A stretch of DNA of 64,000 nucleotides from Roseibium sediminicola (GCF_023156505.1 NZ_JALNMJ010000010.1:161362-225361); one strand, 5' to 3'; shown: positions 1 to 9,194, counted from the stretch's first letter. Notes: generated from the letters alone by a model not told the origin. Numbers and translations are program-made.

Positions 1-3000
1 ATGGCGAACGTGCCCTGGGCCCAGAAGTCCCAGCCGGACTGAGGGCTGCCGCCGTGGCCACCATCCTGGCCACCTGCTGTCGGAGCCGCACCATTCGTCC
101 CGCTGAGGATCGCCAGGGCATCCTCCGCCGCGACTGGTGCCGCAACCGCCGTATAACTCATCGTGCCTGTGGAACTGAAGCTGTCGAAGGCCGCGTACCG
201 GTCCGCTGTCGCCAGTCCGGCCGCACCGGTGTCCTCGTCACCTTCCCCGCTACGTGAACCGCTCTGCAGGGAGTTCATGAACGCCCTCATGGAGAACTGA
301 AAGTCACCGGACTGCGAATAGGGTGTCACGTTGAAATTGAACCCGTTCTGGCCGCGCTGGCCGCCAAAGGGCCCATTGGTCAGGCGCGAAACGATGTCCG
401 GCTGACCGGAGACGATCGCATTGGCCCTGTTGGTGACAAAGGATGCAATGACTTCCTTGGTCTTCTGGATATCCGCCTCGGCATCGCGTTCATTGGTCAG
501 CGAGAACGACACGCTTGTCAGCCCGGCGGCACTCGCCGAGACCGAATAGGCGGTGAGCGCGCCCCTGTCATAGCTGGACGCGGTCGAATTGGCGGTCATC
601 GCCGAGCTGGTGGCAGTACCGTCGGAACCGGTGGTCACCGTCTCGGTATTGGTTCCCGAACCGGCGAAGGTCAGCGACGCCCCGCTGGCCGGCGCCGTGA
701 AGGTCACGCTCACGCCTGCGACACCGTTGTTGCTGCCATCCGTGACGGTGGCCACGAGCACCTCGGAGAACTGCGTGTTGATTTCCGTCGATTGCCCCGA
801 ACCGGAGGTCACCGCCAGTCCGGAGGCAGAGCTTGCCGCCGTGCCGCTCACGGTGATGTTGAACGGGTTCTCGTCCGTATCGTCGTTGACGAAATTGAAG
901 TCGAAGCCGAAGGCGCCCGCGGCGGTCGGCGTGTAATCCACCTCGAGTGTCGCCGTGCCACCGCCGCTGGCAACCGTGGTCGAACTCAGCGCAAAACTGT
1001 TGACCGTCGCATTGGTGGTGCTGGTCACATTGGCGCCAACGGTCGGCGTCGTGACGGAAAGCGCGCCCGTGCCGCTGTTTGTGATCGTATAGGTGATCGT
1101 CGCGGACGAGCCTGCAGCCACGGTCCCGGACACGGAATCGGTGCCGCCGTCCGTGATCGCGCCGCTCTCCGAGGACGACACCTCGATCTCCGCAACGCCT
1201 GACGCCGTGCCGCTCACCAGAATGTCGTAGGTCCCCTCGTCGGCATCGTCGCTGACAATGTCCAGCTGGAAAGAAAACGCCCCGGCGGCCGTCGGCGTGT
1301 ATTGAACGGTGAAGGTGGTCGTTGCGCTGCCCGCAAGGGAACTCGAGCCCGGCGCCGAGATCGAATCCACACTCACATTGCTGGCCGCTGCGCTGGTCGG
1401 CGTCCCCGTCAGGGTAAGGGTTGCGCCGCCAAGGTTCTCGATCGTGTAGGTCAACGTTTGCTGCACGCCGAAGGTCACGGTGCCCTGGCTGTCCGTGCCG
1501 CCATCGGCGATCGAGGTTCCCGCCGGGCGCTGCACATCGATTTCGGCCGGCCCGAGGGCCGTTCCGCTCACCAGAATGTCGTAGGTGCCCTCATCGGCAT
1601 CGTCACTGACGATATCCAGTTCGAAGGAAAACGCCCCGGCGGCCGTCGGCGTGTACTGAACGGTGAAGGTGGTTGTTGCGCTGCCCGCGAGCGAGCTCGA
1701 TCCGGGCGCCGAAATCGTATCCACGCTCACATTGCTCGCGGCCGTGCTGGTCGGTGTGCCGGTGATCGTGAGGGTCGCCGTACCGGTGTTCTCAATCGTG
1801 TAGGTCAGGGTCTGCTGCACACCCGCGACGACGCTGCCCTGGCTGTCCGTGCCGCCATCGGCAATCGAGGTACCGGCCGGACGCTGAACGTCGATCTCGG
1901 GCGAGGACACCGTCAGGGTATCGGAGGACGTGCCCGAATTGCCGAGACTGGAGGTCAGATCCCCGGTCGTATTGACATAGGCCCCGTCGCTGGACGCAGT
2001 CACATCGGCTGCGACGGTACAGGTCGCCCCAGAGCCGACCGTGCCGCCGGTGTAGCTGATGACACCCGAGCTGCTCACCGCCGTAATGGTCCCGCCGGTA
2101 CAGGTGGTCGATGCATTGGCAGGTGTCGCCACCGTCACGCCCGACGGCAGGTTGTCGGTGAAATCAAGAGACGTCGCGGCCGATCCGTTGGCGGAGTTGT
2201 CGATCGTGAAGGTGACGGTCGATGTGCCGCCGATCACGATCGTGGACGGTGCAAAGGCCTGGGTGAAGACAGGCACTGCCGTCGCGGTGCCACTCACTGT
2301 GAAGTTAAATGGGTTTTCGTCGGCGTCATCGTTGACGAAGGTCAGGTTGAACGAAAACGCACCGGCGGCCGACGGAGTGTACTGGACGGCAAAGGTTGTC
2401 GTGCCTCCGCCCGCGGTGACGGTGGTGGAGCCAGGCGCGGATATCGAATTGACGGTGACATTGCTCAGCGTGTTCGAGGTCGCCGTCGCAATGGTTAGGT
2501 CGTCAGTGCCGGAGTTTGTAACGGTATAGGTGACGGTGGTTGTGGATCCCGACACTTGGGTACCTTGCGCATTGGTGCCGCCATCCGTCACCGCACCACC
2601 GATGTCTGCCGAAACCGAAATCTCGGGCGTTCCTGTGCCCGTTCCGCTGACAGTGAAATTGAACGGGTTCTCGTCACCATCGTTGTTGACAAAAGACAGC
2701 CCGAAGGAGAACGCACCGGCAAGTGTTGGTGTGTACTGCACCTGGAACGTTGTCGTGCCGCCGCCACCCGTCACAGTCGTTGAGCCCGGTGCGCCAATGG
2801 AATCAACGGTGACATTGCTCAGCGACGAAGAAGTCGCCGTTGCCAGCGTCAGGTCGCCGGTCCCTGAGTTTGTCACCGTATAGGTCACCGTGACAGCGGA
2901 GCCTGCAGTCTGGGAGCCCTGCGCATTGGTGCTGCCATCCGTCACCGCACCGCCTATATCCGCCGAAACTGAAATCTCGGGAGCGCCTGTCGCCGTGCCG

Positions 3001-4898
3001 CTGACCGTGAAGTTGAACGGGTTTTCATCACTGTCGTCATTAGAAAAGGAAAGGTCGAAAGAGAACGCACCGGCGAGCGTCGGTGTGTATTGGACCTGGA
3101 ACGTCGTCGTTCCGCCGCCACCAGTAACCGTCGTCGAGCCCGGTGCGCCGATGGAATCAACGGTGACATTGCTGAGTGACGAAGACGTTGCTGTGGCAAT
3201 CGTCAGATCACCCAATCCCGAGTTGGTCACGGTGTAGGTGACGGTCACGGTGGATCCCGCGGTCTGGGTGCCCTGCGCATTGGTGCCGCCATCCGTCACA
3301 GCGCCGCCGATATCCGCCGAAACCGATATCTCCGGTGTGCCCGTACCTGTGCCGCTGACCGTGAAGTTGAAGGGATTCTCGTCGCTGTCGTCGTTGGTAA
3401 AGGATAGGTCGAACGAGAACGCTCCGGAAAGAGTTGGCGTGTACTGGACTTGGAAAGTCGTTGTCCCGCCGCTGGGCGCTACGGTGGTCGAGCCGGGCGC
3501 GCCAATGGAATCGACGGTGACATTGCTCAGCGAAGACGACGTTGCTGTGGCAATCGTAAGGTCGTCCGTGCCCGAGTTGGTCACGGTATAGGTCACGGTT
3601 ACCGTCGAACCTGCGGCCTGGCTACCTTGGGCATTGGTGCCGCCATCCGACACCGCTCCGCCGATATCCGCCGAAACGGAGATCTCCGGTGCTCCAGTCG
3701 CCGTGCCGCTGACCGTGAAGTTGAACGGATTCTCGTCGCTGTCGTCGTTGACAAAGGACAGCCCGAAGGAAAACGCACCGGCGATGGTCGGAGTGTACTG
3801 AACCTGGAAGGTCGTCGTGCCTCCGCCGGCGGTCACTGTGGTGGAGCCGGGCGCACCAATGGAATCGACAGTGACATTGCTCAGCGAAGACGACGTTGCT
3901 GTGGCGATCGTCAAATCATCCGTGCCCGAGTTGGTAACAGTGTAGGTGACTGTCACCGTGGAACCGGCGGTCTGCGTGCCCTGCGCATTTGTACCGCCAT
4001 CTGCAACCGCGCCGCCGACATCCGCCGAAACGGAGATCTCTGGCGTACCAGTCGCCGTGCCGCTGACCGTAAAATTGAAGGGGTTCTCGTCGCTGTCGTC
4101 GTTGGTAAAGGAAAGGCCGAAGGAGAAGGCTCCGGCGAGGGTTGGCGTGTATTGCACCTGGAAGGTCGTCGTGCCGCCACCGCTTGTCACGGTCGTTGAG
4201 CCGGGAGCGCCAATGGAATCGACGGTGACGTTGCTCAGCGACGAAGAGGTCGCCGTCGCTATCGTCAGGTCGGCAGTACCGGAATTGGTCACGGTATATG
4301 TGACAGTCACCGTGGAACCGGCAGTCTGCGTGCCCTGCGCGTTGGTGCCGCCATCCGACACCGCGCCTCCAATATCCGCCGAGACCGAAATCTCTGGCGC
4401 CGCCGAAGCGACCGACCCGCTGCCGGCATTCTGCGTGTAGGTTACGGAAAAGGGACCGCTGATCGGCGCCGCATCGTAGTTGCCCGAAACCGTACATCCG
4501 GACGAACAGTTGAAGACACCCGAGAAATCATTGGCCTGACCAAAACTGGTCCCGTCGGAAACGTTGGTCGTGCCGCCATCGTGCGCGATCGAGATGCTGG
4601 AAAATTCTCCCGATGGATCATCGATACCTATGAGATCGATGGTTACCGAAGAGCCACTCCCTGGCGCGAAGTTTATGTAATCAAAGGTTCCGTCAACAAC
4701 GGCAGTTGTCGAGCAAGTATCGTTGGTTATGTCGAGAGTCAGGTCGCCCCCTGTCGTGACCGACAAACTGGAACAATCGTCCCAGGCAGCGCGCGCGCTT
4801 TGCAGGTCGAAAACGCTCAAGGTAAGTGCGGCGGCGATTACCGTCAGCAGCGTCCGGACGATCAAGACAGACCAGAACCGGTAACCCGGCCATATCAT
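1..4898 (-). CDS. giant repeat-rich autotransporter adhesin (C-terminus beyond the left edge)
   Basis: The minus strand is open from about 4943 to position 1, giving about 1,632 codons without a stop. I chose ATG 4898 because GAGGA lies six bases upstream and a signal peptide ending ..QSARA-A follows. In order: an N-terminal domain (residues about 38-165); six choice-of-anchor-D/ASH-like modules of about 117 residues, each opening EISVSADIGGAV; a DUF11/DUF7933-like module (about 870-990); two EIDVQRPAGTSIADGG modules; one EIEVSSSESGAI module; a Big-1-like Ig domain (about 1355-1470); a linker; then ADRYAAFDSF and GWDFWAQGTFA, typical of the entry to an autotransporter beta barrel. Known for the family: secretion by a C-terminal outer-membrane barrel and a role as surface adhesin. 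The substrate is unknown. The repeats are nearly identical at the DNA level. Confidence 0.85.
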   Translation of the reverse strand, partial: MIWPGYRFWSVLIVRTLLTVIAAALTLSVFDLQSARAAWDDCSSLSVTTGGDLTLDITNDTCSTTAVVDGTFDYINFAPGSGSSVTIDLIGIDDPSGEFSSISIAHDGGTTNVSDGTSFGQANDFSGVFNCSSGCTVSGNYDAAPISGPFSVTYTQNAGSGSVASAAPEISVSADIGGAVSDGGTNAQGTQTAGSTVTVTYTVTNSGTADLTIATATSSSLSNVTVDSIGAPGSTTVTSGGGTTTFQVQYTPTLAGAFSFGLSFTNDDSDENPFNFTVSGTATGTPEISVSADVGGAVADGGTNAQGTQTAGSTVTVTYTVTNSGTDDLTIATATSSSLSNVTVDSIGAPGSTTVTAGGGTTTFQVQYTPTIAGAFSFGLSFVNDDSDENPFNFTVSGTATGAPEISVSADIGGAVSDGGTNAQGSQAAGSTVTVTYTVTNSGTDDLTIATATSSSLSNVTVDSIGAPGSTTVAPSGGTTTFQVQYTPTLSGAFSFDLSFTNDDSDENPFNFTVSGTGTGTPEISVSADIGGAVTDGGTNAQGTQTAGSTVTVTYTVTNSGLGDLTIATATSSSLSNVTVDSIGAPGSTTVTGGGGTTTFQVQYTPTLAGAFSFDLSFSNDDSDENPFNFTVSGTATGAPEISVSADIGGAVTDGSTNAQGSQTAGSAVTVTYTVTNSGTGDLTLATATSSSLSNVTVDSIGAPGSTTVTGGGGTTTFQVQYTPTLAGAFSFGLSFVNNDGDENPFNFTVSGTGTGTPEISVSADIGGAVTDGGTNAQGTQVSGSTTTVTYTVTNSGTDDLTIATATSNTLSNVTVNSISAPGSTTVTAGGGTTTFAVQYTPSAAGAFSFNLTFVNDDADENPFNFTVSGTATAVPVFTQAFAPSTIVIGGTSTVTFTIDNSANGSAATSLDFTDNLPSGVTVATPANASTTCTGGTITAVSSSGVISYTGGTVGSGATCTVAADVTASSDGAYVNTTGDLTSSLGNSGTSSDTLTVSSPEIDVQRPAGTSIADGGTDSQGSVVAGVQQTLTYTIENTGTATLTITGTPTSTAASNVSVDTISAPGSSSLAGSATTTFTVQYTPTAAGAFSFELDIVSDDADEGTYDILVSGTALGPAEIDVQRPAGTSIADGGTDSQGTVTFGVQQTLTYTIENLGGATLTLTGTPTSAAASNVSVDSISAPGSSSLAGSATTTFTVQYTPTAAGAFSFQLDIVSDDADEGTYDILVSGTASGVAEIEVSSSESGAITDGGTDSVSGTVAAGSSATITYTITNSGTGALSVTTPTVGANVTSTTNATVNSFALSSTTVASGGGTATLEVDYTPTAAGAFGFDFNFVNDDTDENPFNITVSGTAASSASGLAVTSGSGQSTEINTQFSEVLVATVTDGSNNGVAGVSVTFTAPASGASLTFAGSGTNTETVTTGSDGTATSSAMTANSTASSYDRGALTAYSVSASAAGLTSVSFSLTNERDAEADIQKTKEVIASFVTNRANAIVSGQPDIVSRLTNGPFGGQRGQNGFNFNVTPYSQSGDFQFSMRAFMNSLQSGSRSGEGDEDTGAAGLATADRYAAFDSFSSTGTMSYTAVAAPVAAEDALAILSGTNGAAPTAGGQDGGHGGSPQSGWDFWAQGTFA
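586..4400 (-). repeat. tandem about 351-bp coding repeats inside the autotransporter
   Basis: The motif tccgccgaaaccgaaatctc recurs with small changes near 4378, 4021, 3668, 3318, 2960 and 2607, so six copies are spaced 350-357 bp apart. Three more distant copies begin near 1900, 1540 and 1185. Each encodes one Ig-like module. Such spacing and identity favour copy-number change by recombination. Confidence 0.8.
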
Positions 4899-5421
4899 CA
4901 ACTGTCCTCGACCGCTTCCCACTGCACTGACACTCACAGTCATCCCCCTGATTTGGCACTCACTGCTGACTGCCCCCGCAGCCGTTTTCTTTGTGAAAGG
5001 AGTTACCGGGGAACACAACTAAAACGAGTTGATCCAAATTGCAATCTTACAGAAATAATTGCGATTTCCTCACCCTATAATAGAATCAAAGTGTCACACA
5101 GAAGCAACAACTCCACTTGGAGCCTGTCAGTTCATCATTCGACACCGGCTTGAATTTACTCGTAAAATAAGAATTTCAGTAAGATTTAGTAAGATTTGCA
5201 ATCTAAAGAAGCAAAATTCCCTCTAAGAGGGCTGTTTCCAGACCTTCAATATTTAATAGTGCGGATGTCACAAAAGACTAGACTCTCAAAGTTCGACTCA
5301 TTTTCGAATTGCAAATAAAAAAAAATCATGTGAAAGTTGCGATTGAATTTGCTGAATCTTTCTAAAATTACAACCTTGGATTCCGTTTTGCCTGACGCCA
5401 GGGTCAAGTCTTAATACAAGA
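4899..5421. other. AT-rich divergent intergenic region
   Basis: About 520 bases between the leftward autotransporter and the rightward tail-collar genes, clearly richer in A+T than the flanks. It must hold promoters for both. Apart from a short inverted repeat CCCTC-TAA-GAGGG at 5219-5231, I see no gene or recognised site. Confidence 0.6.
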
Positions 5422-5445
5422 AATTCTTCTCCTTTGAGAAGAATT
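5422..5445 (+). promoter_or_regulatory. perfect hairpin abutting the ribosome-binding site of the first tail-collar gene
   Basis: AATTCTTCTC, loop CTTT, GAGAAGAATT form a perfect 10-bp stem. It is followed at once by GGGGGGGA (5446-5453) and ATG 5455. The stem ends at the G-rich Shine-Dalgarno tract, so it could control translation or stabilise the 5' end of the message. There is no U-tract, so it is not a terminator. Its function is inference. Confidence 0.6.
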
Positions 5446-5454
5446 GGGGGGGAC

Positions 5455-5967
5455 ATGTCAGAACCTTTTCTCGCCGAAGTCCGAATTGTCGGATTTAATT
5501 TCGCGCCGCGCGGATGGGCCTTCACCGACGGACAGATCCTACCGATCAATCAGAACCAGTCGCTCTATTCGCTTCTGGGAACCACCTATGGCGGCGATGG
5601 ACGCACCTCTTTCGCGCTCCCGGACCTGCGCGGCAGAACGCCGGTTCACCGGTCGGAAGGTCACCGCCTCGGCCAAAAAAGCGGTGCGGAGACAGTTACC
5701 CTGACCGCGGCCGAGATCCCGGCCCATACGCATACGGTGAAGGCCGTGTCTACCGTGGGCAACAACAGGTCACCGCAAGACTCATTGTTCGCCTCGGAAG
5801 TCGCCCCCGATCTTCCCTACAGGGCCCCAGCGGCCGCGACCAACACAGCTTTGCGGTCCGGAACGGTGACCAATGCCGGCGGCGGTCAGGCGCATAACAA
5901 CATGCAGCCTTACATCACCTTGAATTACTGCATCGCCCTGCAAGGGCTTTTCCCTTCACGAAATTGA
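5455..5967 (+). CDS. phage tail collar-domain protein 1 (microcystin-dependent-protein family)
   Basis: 170 residues. The N-terminus MSEPFLAEVRIVGFNFAPRG followed by GWAFTDGQ, then LYSLLGTTYGGDG and FALPDLRGR, is the tail-collar fold (PF07484 type) found in phage short tail fibres and in the chromosomal microcystin-dependent-protein family. HTH near the middle and a C-terminal NYCIALQGLFPSRN complete the family pattern. A TTG 21 bases upstream is in frame, but ATG 5455 follows a G-rich Shine-Dalgarno and gives the same MSEPF start as the two downstream paralogues. First gene of a tandem triplet; no other phage structural genes are nearby. The molecular function of the chromosomal family is unknown. 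Confidence 0.85.
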   Translation: MSEPFLAEVRIVGFNFAPRGWAFTDGQILPINQNQSLYSLLGTTYGGDGRTSFALPDLRGRTPVHRSEGHRLGQKSGAETVTLTAAEIPAHTHTVKAVSTVGNNRSPQDSLFASEVAPDLPYRAPAAATNTALRSGTVTNAGGGQAHNNMQPYITLNYCIALQGLFPSRN

Positions 5968-5982
5968 CCTGGAGGACACGGG

Positions 5983-6501
5983 ATGTCTGAACCATTTGTC
6001 GGTGAAATCCGTATGTTCGCCGGAAATTTCGCGCCGCGCGGCTGGGCTTTTTGTGACGGCCAGCTGCTGGCCGTTTCCCAGAATGACGCGCTTTTTTCTC
6101 TTCTTGGCACGATATATGGCGGCGATGGCCGCACCACCTTCGGTCTCCCCGACATGCGGGGCAGGATACCGATCCACGCAGGCACAGGACCAGGGCTCAG
6201 CCCGCGCCGACTTGGCTCAAAGGGTGGCGCTGAAAAGGAGACGCTGACAACCAATCAGCTTGCCAGTCATTCGCATGATTTCAACGCGAACACCGCGCTC
6301 GGTGAAGAAGTCAATCCGCAAGGCCGCGTCCCTGCCGAGGGAGACGGTGTGAACTTCTACATCGCTGAAGACCAGGACATCGATATGGCATCGGACATGA
6401 TCGCCAACAGCGGCGGATCACAATCGCACACCAATTTGATGCCAACGCTGTGCGTGTATTTCATCATTGCTCTCTTTGGCATCTATCCGAGCCGGCACTA
6501 G
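5983..6501 (+). CDS. phage tail collar-domain protein 2
   Basis: 172 residues starting MSEPFVGEIRMFAGNFAPRG, with GWAFCDGQLLAV, LFSLLGTIYGGDGRTTFGLP and a C-terminal FIIALFGIYPSRH. It is a diverged paralogue of its two neighbours. GGAGG lies eight bases before ATG 5983, and the gap to the previous stop is 15 bases, so the three are cotranscribed. Compared with copy 1, the middle segment (about 95-140) differs most. In tail-collar proteins this is the surface-exposed part, so the three paralogues may form a hetero-oligomer with different faces (inference). Confidence 0.85.
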   Translation: MSEPFVGEIRMFAGNFAPRGWAFCDGQLLAVSQNDALFSLLGTIYGGDGRTTFGLPDMRGRIPIHAGTGPGLSPRRLGSKGGAEKETLTTNQLASHSHDFNANTALGEEVNPQGRVPAEGDGVNFYIAEDQDIDMASDMIANSGGSQSHTNLMPTLCVYFIIALFGIYPSRH

Positions 6502-6510
6502 GAGGCGACC

Positions 6511-7038
6511 ATGTCAGAACCGTTTATCGCTGAAATCCGAATTTTCGCCGGAAACTTCGCGCCGCGTGGATGGGCATTCTGCGATGGCCAGCTCTTGCCC
6601 ATTGCCGAGCACACCGCACTTTTTTCGCTGATCGGCACCACTTACGGCGGCGATGGCAGAAGCACAACCGCCCTGCCGAACCTTGAAGGCCGGGCCCCGA
6701 TGCATCCGGGCCGGGGGCCGGGCCTGACCGCTCGACGGCTGGGCGAAAGGGTCGGCGTCGAAACCGTAACTTTGACGGAAGCACAAATTCCGTCACATCG
6801 CCATACGGTCCGGGCAAACCTGAACGTCGGCAATCTCCCGAACCCGGGCACAACGCATTCTCTCGCGCGTTCCGGCTCCGACCGTCTCTACCACAGCGAC
6901 ACGACAACCAATCAGGTCGATATGGCCTCTGAAACCTTGTCGACGTCCGGAGGCAGTCAGGCTCACGCCAATGTTCAGCCCTATCTTGTGCTGAACTACA
7001 TTATCGCGCTAGTCGGCCTCTACCCCTCCCGCAGCTAA
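6511..7038 (+). CDS. phage tail collar-domain protein 3
   Basis: 175 residues starting MSEPFIAEIRIFAGNFAPRG, with GWAFCDGQLLPIAEHTALFS, YGGDGRSTTALPNLEGRAP and a C-terminal NYIIALVGLYPSRS. AGGAGG precedes ATG 6511. Only nine bases separate it from copy 2. Same family and same caveats as the first two copies: the fold is recognisable, but the biological role of chromosomal MSEPF-type triplets is not established. Confidence 0.85.
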   Translation: MSEPFIAEIRIFAGNFAPRGWAFCDGQLLPIAEHTALFSLIGTTYGGDGRSTTALPNLEGRAPMHPGRGPGLTARRLGERVGVETVTLTEAQIPSHRHTVRANLNVGNLPNPGTTHSLARSGSDRLYHSDTTTNQVDMASETLSTSGGSQAHANVQPYLVLNYIIALVGLYPSRS

Positions 7039-7106
7039 CCAATGCAGAACGGAATCGCCACTCGAACCAAGGGGCCGGTTCCAGATCAGCATAAAGGAAA
7101 CGCATC

Positions 7107-8330
7107 ATGTCAGTTGAACAAGCTGCTTCAGAAGAATTCGAAGGCAACGTGACGGCCGATCCCAGCTATTTCCGGATTTTCTTTGCCGCCACGACGCCTG
7201 GAGGCGTGCTGGAATACAAGGACCAGACCCAGGAAAACGGAGGCTTTGCCGCCGATTTCACGCAACTTACTCAGACGGTTTTCAAACCCGCTCCTCTCAA
7301 CGCCTCGGTCACCCAGGAAGGCTATGTCGCGCTTCTCGCCGCCGACGGCGCGTCGGGCAATCTCGTCTATATTCGCGAAAGCCGGAACCAGGACGCGCCC
7401 GAGCGATTTGCCCCGCCCCAAGATCTCGGCAAGCCGGACGGCGTTCCGGATTTTCTCGACACGGTCCTGATCAATGGCGTCACCGGCCGGCAGAACGTGT
7501 TTGTGACAAGTTCGGCAGCCGGCAATGCGATCTGGTGGAAGTTCCAGAACGTCAATACGGTCAAGATGGAGACGATCACGGTCGTGCCTCCGGGCACCGA
7601 CACGCCCGTCGAAATCACCGTGCCGGTCGAAATCCCGCCAAGCCAGCCCTGGGCGGATTGGCAGCAGCTTCCGGGCGCGCTTTGCAGCATCACGGCCACC
7701 CAGAATGCAGACGGACGGATCATTCTCGCCGGCATCAATGCGGACAGCGTACCCTACATGAACATGCAGTCCAGCGACCGCCCGCTTCTGCCCGAAGGCT
7801 GGCTGGGCTGGAAGGACATTGCCGGCGGGCTCACAGGGTTCGAGCAGCTCGTCTGCGGCATTGACGGCAACGCGCTTGTTCATATCTTCGCGCGCATCGG
7901 CAGCAAGATCTACATCATGTCCCAGCAGGAAGTGTCTTCCGAACAGTTTTCAAGCTGGGCCCTGTTTGCGTCTTTCAACGCCCCTGTCCAGACCATGACC
8001 GTCTCGGTGTCATCCAACAACGGCCTTTATCTGGCGGCCCAGGTCGGCTCGGGGGCGGACAGCCCGGTTTATGCCAAGTACCAGACAGGTGGCGCAGACG
8101 ACAACTGGTCGGCACCTCAGGTCATTGCCCATGTCGCCAATGACAGCGCATTGCTGCTGCAACCCAATGCGGACACCAGCCTCAGCCTGTTTGCCCTTGA
8201 AACCGGCACCGGCGATGCGGCAGTTCTGAACCAGTTGACGCTCGCCCACTGGTCGGCAACATGGACCCCGCTCGGCGGCCCGCTGTCCGCGATCGCCCTG
8301 ACCCAGGACGTCACGCCCAATCCGTCATGA
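7107..8330 (+). CDS. hypothetical beta-propeller-like protein of the tail-collar cluster
   Basis: 407 residues, no signal peptide and no membrane segment. AAGGAAA lies ahead of ATG 7107. From about residue 180 onward the sequence has repeating blades with W..W..LPG, GWLGWKDIAGGLTGFEQLVC and W.ATWTPLGGPLSAIA, with G.D.NALVHIFAR-type strands between. This resembles PLL/tectonin-type lectin propellers, but I cannot name a family. The N-terminal 170 residues look like a diverged half of the same fold. Its stop overlaps the next start (ATGA), so it is translationally coupled to the GNAT gene. It may be a carbohydrate-binding partner of the collar proteins (inference). Confidence 0.6.
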   Translation: MSVEQAASEEFEGNVTADPSYFRIFFAATTPGGVLEYKDQTQENGGFAADFTQLTQTVFKPAPLNASVTQEGYVALLAADGASGNLVYIRESRNQDAPERFAPPQDLGKPDGVPDFLDTVLINGVTGRQNVFVTSSAAGNAIWWKFQNVNTVKMETITVVPPGTDTPVEITVPVEIPPSQPWADWQQLPGALCSITATQNADGRIILAGINADSVPYMNMQSSDRPLLPEGWLGWKDIAGGLTGFEQLVCGIDGNALVHIFARIGSKIYIMSQQEVSSEQFSSWALFASFNAPVQTMTVSVSSNNGLYLAAQVGSGADSPVYAKYQTGGADDNWSAPQVIAHVANDSALLLQPNADTSLSLFALETGTGDAAVLNQLTLAHWSATWTPLGGPLSAIALTQDVTPNPS

Positions 8331-8872
8331 CGGACCCGGCCGCGATGGACCTGCCGCATCCGGCGCCCGAACTTGCATTGCCGCTGTGCCCGCGCGCAGC
8401 GGCAATCGGCATTTCCTATCGCCCCATGAGCGAGGAAGACCTCCCCTTTCTGGCAGCGCTTTACCGGTCGACGCGGGAGAGCGAGCTCGACCGGACCCCC
8501 TGGACCGAGGCTGAAAAACAGGCCTTTATCGGTATGCAGTTCGAGGCCCAGCATACGCACTATCAAACCCATTATCCGGATGCGCTCTGGCTTGTCATCG
8601 AACGGGAGGCCGCGCCCATCGGCCGGCTTTATCTGGAACGCTGGGACCAGGAACACCGCATCATCGACATTGCGCTGATACCGCGGGTGCGGGGCCACGG
8701 CATCGGCCAGGCCATTCTGGAAGACCTGATCGACGAGGCGGCCTCAGCCGGTAAATCCCTCAGCATTCATGTCGAAAAGGAAAACCCGGCCATGCGGCTG
8801 TACCGGCGGCTCGGTTTCCAAAAGCTGGAAGACAAGGGTGTCTATGATCTGCTGGCGCATCCTTGTAGTTGA
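8327..8872 (+). CDS. GNAT-family N-acetyltransferase
   Basis: 181 residues. ATG 8327 overlaps the previous stop (ATGA), which decides the start over an in-frame ATG at 8261. The acetyl-CoA-binding motif A appears as LIPRVRGHGIGQAIL, preceded by beta-strand RLYLERWDQEHRIIDIA. The C-terminus has NPAMRLYRRLGFQKLEDKG, the usual GNAT motif B. The substrate is unknown. Because it sits in the tail-collar operon, it may modify one of those proteins, but that is inference. Confidence 0.85.
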   Translation: MTDPAAMDLPHPAPELALPLCPRAAAIGISYRPMSEEDLPFLAALYRSTRESELDRTPWTEAEKQAFIGMQFEAQHTHYQTHYPDALWLVIEREAAPIGRLYLERWDQEHRIIDIALIPRVRGHGIGQAILEDLIDEAASAGKSLSIHVEKENPAMRLYRRLGFQKLEDKGVYDLLAHPCS

Positions 8873-8900
8873 CCGCCACGCCAGATGACACCTTCATGTC

Positions 8901-9194
8901 TCAGGTGAAAACGGCCTCATACTGGATGCCGGCGTCTTTTTCGGCGACGGGAACCAGAAAAAGATCCTGCTCCCCCAAATCCGGCTGAAACAATGTGTAG
9001 ATCGATTGCTCGAGAACCGGCTCCGGCGGCCCCTGCAGCAGGACGGAGAAAGCGCCGCCATCACGCGCGCCGGCCCCCATCGCCTTGACCTCGACCAGAG
9101 ACAGCTGAAGCCCGGCTTCCGCCGAGCGGACCTCGAACGCCGTGTCCACCAGCTTTTCGAAGTCCTGGATGGTCAGTGTCTTAAGGTCCGTCAT
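8901..9194 (-). CDS. small DUF6916-like protein
   Basis: 97 residues starting MTDLKTLTIQDFEKLVDTAF, with GGAFSVLLQGPPEPVLEQSIY and a C-terminal LFLVPVAEKDAGIQYEAVF. I associate this pattern with DUF6916, a short family that I recall beside microcystin-dependent/tail-collar proteins. This cannot be verified here. AGGAGAG lies upstream of ATG 9194. It converges on the GNAT gene with a gap of 28 bases, so it has its own promoter in the 9195-9352 interval. Function unknown. Confidence 0.65.
   Translation of the reverse strand: MTDLKTLTIQDFEKLVDTAFEVRSAEAGLQLSLVEVKAMGAGARDGGAFSVLLQGPPEPVLEQSIYTLFQPDLGEQDLFLVPVAEKDAGIQYEAVFT

Noticed and set aside
589..4440. Plus-strand frames with repeated VTVVEPGAP-type blocks
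   Set aside because: They are the reverse of the autotransporter repeats. The minus frame gives signal peptide, Ig-like modules and barrel start without a stop.
4896..4943. ATG 4943 as start of the autotransporter
   Set aside because: The G-rich tract abuts the codon with no spacing. ATG 4898 has GAGGA at proper distance and leads straight into the signal peptide.
5455..9194. Prophage or tailocin
   Set aside because: Only collar-domain proteins are present. No sheath, tube, baseplate, lysis, capsid or integrase genes on either side.
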